A DNA stretch of 64,000 nucleotides. Origin: Prorocentrum cordatum (lineage: Eukaryota; Sar; Dinophyceae; Prorocentrales; Prorocentraceae). Shown here piece after piece: positions 55,028 through 61,981 of the stretch. The stretch is taken from contig CAUYUJ010018649.1 of assembly GCA_963575745.1 (NCBI GenBank), positions 293,123 through 357,122 of the forward strand. Reading direction: 5' to 3'. The first letter of the stretch is position 1. Each line of letters begins with the position of its first letter. A program made the position numbers and the translations under genes. The notes under the pieces are model-generated. The model saw only the letters and a program-made list of their open reading frames with translations. It searched no databases and was not told the DNA's origin.

Positions 55028-55232
55028 CTTCCCGAGCCCCGCCACTTGGATCCACTTTGCAGTTCGTTGTCCCAGGGCAAGTGGATCCAGGGGAAAGTGG
55101 ATCCAGGGAACCGTGGATCCAGGAAAAAAGTTGATCCAGGGAGAAGTGGATCCAGGGAGAAGTGGATCCAGGAAAATCTGGATCCACAACAAAGTGGACC
55201 CAGGAGGTGGGGCCCAGAAAGTGGATCCATGG
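55028..55232 (-). repeat. TGGATCCA array 3
   Basis: About nine units of roughly 19 bp, consensus AAGTGGATCCAGGGA on +, with degenerate members 'gttgatccaggg' and 'gtggacccagg'. It sits 130 nt beyond the stop of the Lys/Glu-rich gene. Confidence 0.85.
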
Positions 55233-55362
55233 GTCTAGGGGCGGCGGCTTGCTGACCCTCGAGCACGCCGCTCACTCGGCGGCCCGCGCTCAGAACAGCT
55301 GCTGCATGCAGCGGCCTCCTCTGGTCCTCCTCCGCCTCCTCTTGCATGCCTCGCTGCAGCCC

Positions 55363-55630
55363 TCAGTCCGACTCAGACGACACGCCCTCCTTCTCGCCTT
55401 TCTTGCGCTTCGCGGCCGCCTCTCCCTTCGCATCCTTCCTCTTCCTGCTGCTGGTGCCCTTCTTCGCGCTGTCTCCGTTCTCCGCTGCCCTCTGCCTCGC
55501 ATCCTCCTCATCCCTCGCAAGCTTCTGGTTTATCGAGATCCCCACCTCTGAGGCCAGCTGAGTGACGTCCTGGGTCAGCGTAGCGTTCGCCTTCTGAACG
55601 GTGTTCTCGAACTCTTTATCACCCACCTGT

Positions 55631-55662
<32 letters not shown>

Positions 55663-58396
55663 TCGTGATCGCCATCGTCATCGTCATCGTCGTCGGCGTC
55701 GTCGTCGGCGTCGTCGTCGTCGGTGCACCTGCTTCTTGTACTGCGCTTCCGCAAGGGCCATCATCGACAGGAGGCCGCGCTCTTGACACTTGGCGTTCAC
55801 GGCCTGCATCGCAAGGTCCATGGGCTCACGAAGCTTGCCGACGATCTTCCATGACTGGTCCTTCGACTTGATGAGCCCGTCGAGCTTGGCATGCTGGCTG
55901 ATTGCCCAGTCGTAGTTCTGCTTCAGCGACCTGAACTTGACGAAGAATTCTGGCGTCTTCTTCTTTTCTTTGTCGTATTTATCATTATTGTCTTTCTTCT
56001 CGCCTTTGTTCTTTTTGTCTTTCTTCTCGTCTTTGTCATTTTTATCTTTCGCGTCGTATTTGTCCTTTTTGTATTTCTTGCCGTTTTTGTCCTTTGTGTC
56101 GTTATTGGCATCCTTGCCGTCCGTAGCCTTCTTGTCTTTCTTGTGCGCCCTGCCATCACCCGAGGCTGTCTCCTCCTCGACCTCATGTGTTTTTCTGTCT
56201 TGTGCTTCTTGTCTTTCTTTGCCGTCTTGTCTTTCTTGTCCTCTTTAGCCTCCTCCTTCATGGACGTACCCTTGTCACCCACCTTGTCCTTGTTCTCCTT
56301 GTCGGCATTCTTCTCCTCATCGCGGAGCTGGTTGACACCGCCCGCGATTGCACGTGACGGTGCTGGGCCTTCGATAGCAGTCCTCTGCCCCACCCACGAT
56401 TTATGCTTCGACCAGCTCTTCTTGAAAGTCTCGATTAGCTGGTGCTTGGTGTTCAAGAACTCCACTGATTCGGACATGTCGTCCCACCGGACCCAGTACC
56501 CGCCCAGCAGCATCGCGTTCGACGCGTGCTTCAGCGACAGGCGGAGGCCCGCGGTGCCGCCACCCTTGAGCCACGCCAGCCTCATCAGGGTGACGTAGTC
56601 GCCCTTTGTCTTATCCTCCTTCTCATGCGTCTCCTTTTTCACGTACGTCACCGTCTTCTCCCAAGCCGCCTTCTCGAGCTTGAGCCAGTTCGCTCTGAAC
56701 GTCCGCTGGGCTGACCATGCCTTCTGCTCCGCGTAGTCCCTCCTTAGCTTCTCGGACGCCGCTAGCGCCTTGCTCCAACGCACACCGACTTTGTTTCCCG
56801 ATCTCGTCTGCGTGGTGAACATGAAGTTGTTCTTGTCCATCTCCTCATAGAATGTCTTCTCCTCCTTGTCTTTCTTACTGAGGCCGTCGTCCGCATCTTC
56901 ACCTTCTTCTGGGGGCTTTTCCTCATCCTCGTAGTTGAAGCTGGGATCTGCTTTCTTCAACGCTGTCATCTTCTGTACGAGCCTAGACTGAAAGAACTGT
57001 CCCAGCCTGATGTTCGCATGCTCCATCGTGCGCTCGTCGGGGCATGGATGGCATGCCATCTCGTCGTTGATGGCTCTGATCTCGCAGTCGATCGCCGATA
57101 TCAGACACTCCTTGCTGTCGGGGAACGTGTTCGAGAACATATGGTTGGATGTTCCAATCGGCTCGCGAGAAGTGGCCGCGATGCCCATCGAACGGTGACC
57201 CCCGATTGGGGCTATTCCCGAGGAGCCGCTCGATACCACCGATGTCGGGGCGGGGGACTCGCCGTCTCCGCAGTGCACGCCAGCCCACGCAGGCTTCGCA
57301 CCTTGGGGTGAGGACGATCTCGAGTTGCCCCTCGCCTTCTTCAGACGTGCCGCCTCGTCCTCATCATGTTGCCTCCTCACCCTCTTCTGCGCCTCCTCCT
57401 CTGCTTTGCGGCTCTTCTCCTTCGGCTGCGCTGCCTCCTGTACGCTTTTGTTTTGTATTGTGTGTGGTGTTGTGTTTTCTCGTTTGCTATATATGTATAT
57501 ATATAAATATTGCGTGCGCGCGTGCTATTTTCTTTTAGCATTCCGTATATCGTCATACAACGCACGTGCATCAAGCACGCACGCACACACATACACGCTG
57601 AAACTATACAGACGCCCGATCAACATTTCTACCAAATTTATTCCAAATGTATTCCGGAATAAATGCGGTAGAAATTGCATCGCGGGTGGGGGGGCAGTCC
57701 TTCGAGCCCTCTTCTTCTGCTGCACCATCAGCCGCGATGCGAGCCGCGATGCGCTCCTCGGGGCGGCGCGGCAAGGACGGATGGGGGATGGCAAGATGGG
57801 TTGGCGAGAGAGCGTTGAAGGTGGTGCGATCGGTCCTGCTCTTTCTTCAGCGTCGCCATGCTGGCCGCCTTTGCCTTCTTAACCTGCTCAGCGATGTCCT
57901 GGAGCTGCTCGTCCTCCGACTCGCTTGCAGCCTTCTTCGCCGCCTCCTCCTTGGCCTTATCGTCATCAACCTTCTTCTCCTCCTCACCCTCTCCAGCCGC
58001 CTTCGCTTCCTCAGCCGCATCCCCAACCACATCCACGTCCTCAGCCTCACCCTCCTTCGCCTCCTTCTGCTCCTCAGCCTCAACCTCCTTCGCCTCATTC
58101 TTCTCCTCAGCCTCAGCCGCCTCCTCCTCGGTCGACAGGCGGCCTCCTCCCAGATCGATGCTGCCAAGCATCCACTCCTCGACATCTTCGAAGCTCTTGC
58201 GGGTGGCGGGGGTGAGCTCTGATGGGCTATTGGCCGCATGGGGGCTGCTCGCACTGCTTTGGCCGCTCGTGCTGCCAGAGCTGCTTTTGGCAGAACGACG
58301 GCGCCTCGGCGGCGTGGCCTTGACCTGGCTCATCGGCACTATCACGGCGTACTTCCTGATATCTGCAAACCTGACGGCGGGCTGCTCGCGCGGCAT
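55363..58396 (-). CDS. Lys/Glu-rich dinoflagellate multi-copy protein, three exons, relict spliced leader upstream
   Basis: Exon A 58396-57836 (187 codons), intron 57835-57438, exon B 57437-55729, intron 55728-55627, exon C 55626-55363; about 844 residues if one base is restored in the T5 run at 56190-56194 (A5 on -). Exon A: 'MPREQPAVRFADIRKYAVIV', acidic coiled region, ending 'MATLKKEQ'; exon B continues 'EAAQPKEKSRKAEEEAQKR', as one coiled coil. The core 'RTFRANWLKLEKAAWEKTVT', 'GDYVTLMRLAWLKGG', 'GGYWVRWDDMSESVEFLNTK' matches a family I recall as abundant in dinoflagellates; function unknown. Then a Lys/Asp-rich stretch, 'TPEFFVKFRSLKQNYDWAIS', 'LMMALAEAQYKKQ'-type helix, and exon C 'VGDKEFENTVQKANATLTQD' with a Lys/Arg-rich tail. 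Exon arithmetic (1709+1 nt) is in phase at both junctions, which supports the model. Confidence 0.65.
55627..55728 (-). other. 102-nt intron made of CGA/GAC microsatellite
   Basis: On - it reads GTGCACCGACGACGACG ... GACGACAG. Both ends sit in the same word: CAG|GTG at the donor and CAG|GTG after the acceptor. Reading through meets TGA inside the repeat; removal joins 'AQYKKQ' to 'VGDKEF' in phase. It is bounded by GT and AG, so it is a canonical intron that consists almost only of a trinucleotide repeat. Confidence 0.65.
57438..57835 (-). other. 398-nt intron with hairpin H4, GA-AG or equivalent
   Basis: Predicted junction ...AAAGAGCAG|GACCGATCG at the donor and GCGTACAG|GAGGCAGCG at the acceptor. 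Both sides share CAG|GA, so the exact cut could slide within the repeat but no GT or GC donor fits the frame. It joins 'MATLKKEQ' to 'EAAQPKEK' in phase 0. The intron holds a TATATATG microsatellite (57485-57508), a CA/GC-rich part and hairpin H4. Confidence 0.55.
57620..57681 (-). repeat. Hairpin H4 of the AT-rich family
   Basis: On +: CAACATTTCTACCAAATTTA, then TTCC, 'aaatgtattccgg', and AATAAATGCGGTAGAAATTG. Arms (TTTCTACCAAATTTATTCC against GGAATAAATGCGGTAGAAA) pair with two mismatches. Followed by 'catcg', the same 3' context as H5 and H6. Confidence 0.8.
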
Positions 58397-58406
58397 GCGC
58401 GTTGTC

Positions 58407-58428
58407 CTTGAGCCAGAGTGGCTGCCGA
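58407..58428 (-). promoter_or_regulatory. Relict dinoflagellate spliced leader
   Basis: Read on -, these 22 nt match the conserved 22-nt dinoflagellate spliced leader at 18 positions (mismatches at positions 3, 5, 11 and 13), including the whole 3' end TGGCTCAAG. It lies 10 nt upstream of the ATG at 58396. In dinoflagellates a genome-encoded leader copy next to a start codon is the accepted trace of an mRNA that was trans-spliced, reverse-transcribed and reinserted. Confidence 0.7.
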
Positions 58429-58454
58429 TGCGCCCCCCCGCGCAGCGCTCGTCT

Positions 58455-58645
58455 TCGCCCCTGCCACCCTCCACCCGCCTGCTCACCCCTCCACCAGTCC
58501 TACTCACCCTCCACCCTCCTGCTCACCCCATCTACCCTCCTACTAGCCCCTCCCCCCCACCCACCCCTCCTACTCACACCTCCACCCTCACTCGCCTACT
58601 CACCGCTCCACTCACCCCTCCACCTACCCACCCCCCCGCCAGTGA
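58455..58645 (-). repeat. Repeat rich in GGTGAGTAGG words
   Basis: On - it contains many imperfect 12-24-bp units, GGTGAGTAGG, GGGTGAGCAGG, GGTGGAGGGG. Each resembles a strong 5' splice site (G|GTGAGT). It is the spacer between two same-strand genes. No ORF is credible. Confidence 0.7.
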
Positions 58646-58810
58646 CTTGCCTCTCCGCGCGGCGGACGTGGGATCCAGCCTCCTGCCCGCGAGGCCGGAG
58701 GGGCGGCGGCCTGCGCGCGGGCCTCCTCACGCAGAGCTCGCGAGCCTGGAGCCACTCGAGCTTCCTCGTTCCTCCTCGCTCCTCAGCCTCCTCTGCCTCT
58801 TCTGCCGCTC

Positions 58811-59875
58811 CTAGCCTCCGAAGCCCGAGCCCACGCTGAGGTCCGAATCGCTCGCGGCGTGCTGGGCTGCGCTCCTCTTTGCGCTCCTCGGGCTCCTCTT
58901 CTCTGGGCTGCGCATGCGCTTCTTGGGGTCTTTCTTCTCAGGGTTTTCCCCCATCTTCGTCGTATTGTCCTTCTTTGGGGGGCGCTTCTGCTCGGGGTCA
59001 TCCTTCTTCGTGTCCTTCCTGGCCGCGGTCGCGGCTGCGACCGTTTCCTCACTCTGGCTCTGGCTCGACGCCTGGCTGTTGCCATCGCCGTCGTCGTCCT
59101 CATCTTCGCCTGGGCCTTCATCCTCGCCCTCATCCTCGTCCTCAGCGGCGCTTTCATCCCCCTCCTCTTCCGCCTCCGTCTCCTGGTCTTCGTCGCCCCC
59201 CTCTGGCGCACATTCTGGTTCGTGTGCCAATGGTTTTCGCATCGGCGCGCGTGCTGCTGGCCTTTTCCTCACCGCCTCGTCCTCGACTGGCTTCGCTGGC
59301 TCCGCCGCCCCCGGCCTTTTCTTCGCCGCCTTTTTGGGCCCGCCGTGCCCGCCATAGCTCTTGAGGTACTCCTGTTTAGCGAGCTCGAACTTCTCCTGGC
59401 TGAAGTCTCCTGCGTAATTCTTCGCGAGCTTGATCATGAACTCCTCGAGCTTCTCGAAATGTGGCTTCGCCGTCACCTGCCCGACCATCGCTGGCCTCTT
59501 ATCGCCTTCTTTCTTGATCCAGACGGCGACGAACTCTTGCCTGTCGGCGCCAGCTTTAGCGGGCGGCCTCGAGTACTTCGTCACGGCGACGGAGCCCTGA
59601 TCCGCATCCACATGGTGCAGATCGCCGCTCGAGCCACCCTTCTTGTCGGAAACGTTGGCCCGGTGCTCGCGCACCGTGTATCCTGGCACCTTCCACGCCG
59701 CCTCGTCTGGCCACGCGAAGGCGAGCTCATCGTCTGGCTGCTGCCCCTTCATGGGCACTCCGTACTCTGGCGGCGAGCGCCTCTTCGCAGGGCCTTTCTG
59801 GCGGTGCGCCGCCTTCTTGTTGTTGTCCCACTCGTAGTCGTAGCCGTTTTCGCCCGCGGCCTTCTTCTTTGCTTC
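58811..59875 (-). CDS. Main exon of a Lys/Glu/Asp-rich hypothetical protein
   Basis: Predicted to start after the acceptor CCCCCCCCTTCAG|GAAGC at 59876, giving 354 residues to stop at 58811. Order: 'GYDYEWDNNKKAAHRQKGPA', 'AWPDEAAWKVPGYTVREHRA', 'GGSSGDLHHVDADQGSVAVT', 'EFVAVWIKKEGDKRPAMVGQ', 'HFEKLEEFMIKLAKNYAGDF', then Lys/Pro/Ala repeats (KKRPGAAEPAKP), a long acidic tract and a Lys/Arg/Ser tail. The first 150 residues look folded; the rest is disordered. The basic KRPAA-type stretch could direct it to the nucleus or chromatin (inference). Family not named to my knowledge. It precedes the relict-leader gene on the same strand by 415 bp. Confidence 0.6.
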   Translation of the reverse strand, partial: EAKKKAAGENGYDYEWDNNKKAAHRQKGPAKRRSPPEYGVPMKGQQPDDELAFAWPDEAAWKVPGYTVREHRANVSDKKGGSSGDLHHVDADQGSVAVTKYSRPPAKAGADRQEFVAVWIKKEGDKRPAMVGQVTAKPHFEKLEEFMIKLAKNYAGDFSQEKFELAKQEYLKSYGGHGGPKKAAKKRPGAAEPAKPVEDEAVRKRPAARAPMRKPLAHEPECAPEGGDEDQETEAEEEGDESAAEDEDEGEDEGPGEDEDDDGDGNSQASSQSQSEETVAAATAARKDTKKDDPEQKRPPKKDNTTKMGENPEKKDPKKRMRSPEKRSPRSAKRSAAQHAASDSDLSVGSGFGG

Positions 59876-60040
59876 CTGAAGGGGGGGGGGGTGCGCGGGA
59901 TGCGGAGGCGTGGAGAAGGCGAGCGCGATGCAAGTCGAACTTGCATCGGGCCCGACCTCTCCTCGCCACCCCCTCTGTCATCCTCATCCTCCCTCGTCCT
60001 CGTCATCGCCGTCGCCCCGTCGCTGCATCTACACTCACTC
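59876..60040 (-). other. 165-nt intron with hairpin H5
   Basis: Donor context GGCGAG|GAGTGAGTG, acceptor CTTCAG|GAAGC. A GT cut two bases further (GAG GA|GTGAGT) has the better consensus but would shift the frame, so a GA-AG intron is the in-frame solution, like the one at 57438-57835. It carries H5 and a 12-C tract before the acceptor. Confidence 0.5.
59927..59947. repeat. Hairpin H5, perfect 9-bp arms GATGCAAGT
   Basis: GATGCAAGT, three-base loop CGA, ACTTGCATC. It is followed on + by 'gggcccgacc'. The words TTGCATCG and GGGCCC recur at 60229-60242, and TTGCATCGTGCCCGACC ends hairpin H6, so H5 looks like an internal deletion of the H6 type. Confidence 0.7.
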
Positions 60041-60126
60041 CTCGCCTGCTCCATCCTCCCAGCTTCCCGCCCCCGTCGCGTCCTGCACCACCTCTGGGAA
60101 GTGGTCCTCCAGCCACGCGTAGGGCC
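60041..60126 (-). CDS. Probable upstream exon of the 59875 gene
   Basis: In-frame - reading 'YAWLEDHFPEVVQDATGAGS' followed by 'WEDGAGE' ends at the donor of intron 59876-60040. Just upstream, in another frame, 'RATLRVVSQARNKARDRG' is coding-like; a one-base indel in the G6 run at 60125-60130 would join them ('ARDRGPYAWLED'). The alternative is an intron ending ACAG at 60130. Earlier exons are not seen. Confidence 0.4.
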
Positions 60127-60285
60127 CCCCTGTCTCGCGCCTTGTTCCTTGCCTGGCTCACCACGCGCAGCGTGGCACGAATCCGCTCCCCCCCCCTCCC
60201 TTGGGGCGGGGGTTGAGCGTGTGGAAGTTGCATCGGGCCCAGGAGGTTCGATGTTTGAGGCTGGAGGCGCGAAGAGGGCCTGCAA

Positions 60286-60359
60286 GATGCAATGTCTACC
60301 AAATTTATTCCAAATTTATTCCAGAGTGAATTTGGAATAAATTTGGCAGAAATTGCATC
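60286..60359 (-). repeat. Hairpin H6, best-preserved AT-rich element (74 bp)
   Basis: Arms of 32 bp: + strand GATGCAATGTCTACCAAATT, TATTCCAAATTT, against the reverse complement reading GATGCAATTTCTGCCAAATT, TATTCCAAATTC; 29 of 32 positions pair. The loop is about 10 bp. It unites the GATGCAA ends of H5 with the TCTACCAAATTTATTCC core of H1 and H4, so all belong to one family. Confidence 0.85.
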
Positions 60360-60412
60360 GTGCCCGACCCCTTCTCACCCCCTCCCTCCCTCCCCAACCT
60401 CCGCCCATAGCC

Positions 60413-60877
<465 letters not shown>

Positions 60878-61036
60878 GTCTCGGCTCGAGAGTGCCCTGC
60901 ACTCAGACCGCAGCCGCGACGCGAAGCGCCCCGCCTCGGAGTCAGTCTCCCAGGCCTCGCGAGACCGGAGGGGTCCCAGCAGGACCCTACTGATTCGCGT
61001 CACCTCCTATCCCCCCCCACCAGAGTGGCCGCCGCA

Positions 61037-61981
61037 ATGGCCCCCGCCAAGCCGGAGCGCCGTCGCTCTTCCAAGCAGCCGCCGAGCTCACGTCCTGCAG
61101 CTGAAGGGTCTCTCCTCCAACGCAAACAGGACTGCATTGCAGCTTTCAAGCAAGCGGGGTCTGACCGCCCCACGGCAGCATACAACGGGCTCGCCGAGCT
61201 GAACGCGGACGAGCTGCAGGCCACGTACGACATGCACAAGACCAACACAAAGAAGCTCGGCAGTGCCTTGATCCGCATGTGTGCCGCCAACCAGATCAGC
61301 TACACGCTGGATCACCACCAGCGCAGCAAGCCTAAGCGCAGTGGTGGTGACACACCCTACCCACCAACTGCGTCCGCGCGTCTTCAGGCTGCGGACGCCC
61401 AATTCATTGCCTTGGACCCGGCCTTCTGGAAGGTCCCAGTCCTGGCCGAACCCACATCACTCGATGACGGCAAGACGTACAAGCCCAGCATCAGCCTCCA
61501 CGACTACGAGAGCGGTGAACGGCTGCTGCAGCACCATCTCGAGCAGGGTAAGCGTACCACGGGTCAGCTTGCGATTGCTGTCATGGGCCCAAAAAACGAT
61601 AACTACGTCGGTACCGAGCTCGCCGTCCCCGTGCTGAAGCGCCACCCCAAGGCGCCCAAAGTGGTCCACACGCACGTCCCCGTGACCGTGTACCAGCTGG
61701 GCACCAAGGAAGTCGCCTGCACGGAAAAAGTTGCCGTCGCCACCATCGATCCTGCCGACCACGTATGCTGGATTCGGGTGACCATACATGAAACCGAAGC
61801 CATCGCCGCAGTCCCCTCCATGCATCAGGCCTTCGAGGATCAGTTCTCGGGAGGTGCCCCCGTGAACGGTGGTCCACGCGCCAAGGGTCCTTTCCGAAGG
61901 ACTCCCTCCACAGGACAAGGCGCGCCAAAACCAAAAGCACAGGGAGTCCAAGAAAGACGCTCGCCGCCAGGAGCTCGATAG
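61037..61981 (+). CDS. LINE-like ORF1, N-terminal part
   Basis: Starts at ATG 61037 ('MAPAKPERRRSSKQPPSSRP'); the open frame further upstream is only the CT repeat. Basic N-terminus, then 'LLQRKQDCIAAFKQAGSDRP', 'IRMCAANQISYTLDHHQRSK', 'DPAFWKVPVLAEPTSLDDGK', 'LAIAVMGPKNDNYVGTELAV', 'KVVHTHVPVTVYQLGTKEVA', 'DHVCWIRVTIHETEAIAAVP'. Balanced codon content supports real coding. It overlaps the next frame by 113 nt. I recall near relatives as repeated proteins in dinoflagellates. Role probably nucleic-acid binding in the retrotransposition complex (inference). Confidence 0.65.
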   Translation: MAPAKPERRRSSKQPPSSRPAAEGSLLQRKQDCIAAFKQAGSDRPTAAYNGLAELNADELQATYDMHKTNTKKLGSALIRMCAANQISYTLDHHQRSKPKRSGGDTPYPPTASARLQAADAQFIALDPAFWKVPVLAEPTSLDDGKTYKPSISLHDYESGERLLQHHLEQGKRTTGQLAIAVMGPKNDNYVGTELAVPVLKRHPKAPKVVHTHVPVTVYQLGTKEVACTEKVAVATIDPADHVCWIRVTIHETEAIAAVPSMHQAFEDQFSGGAPVNGGPRAKGPFRRTPSTGQGAPKPKAQGVQERRSPPGAR

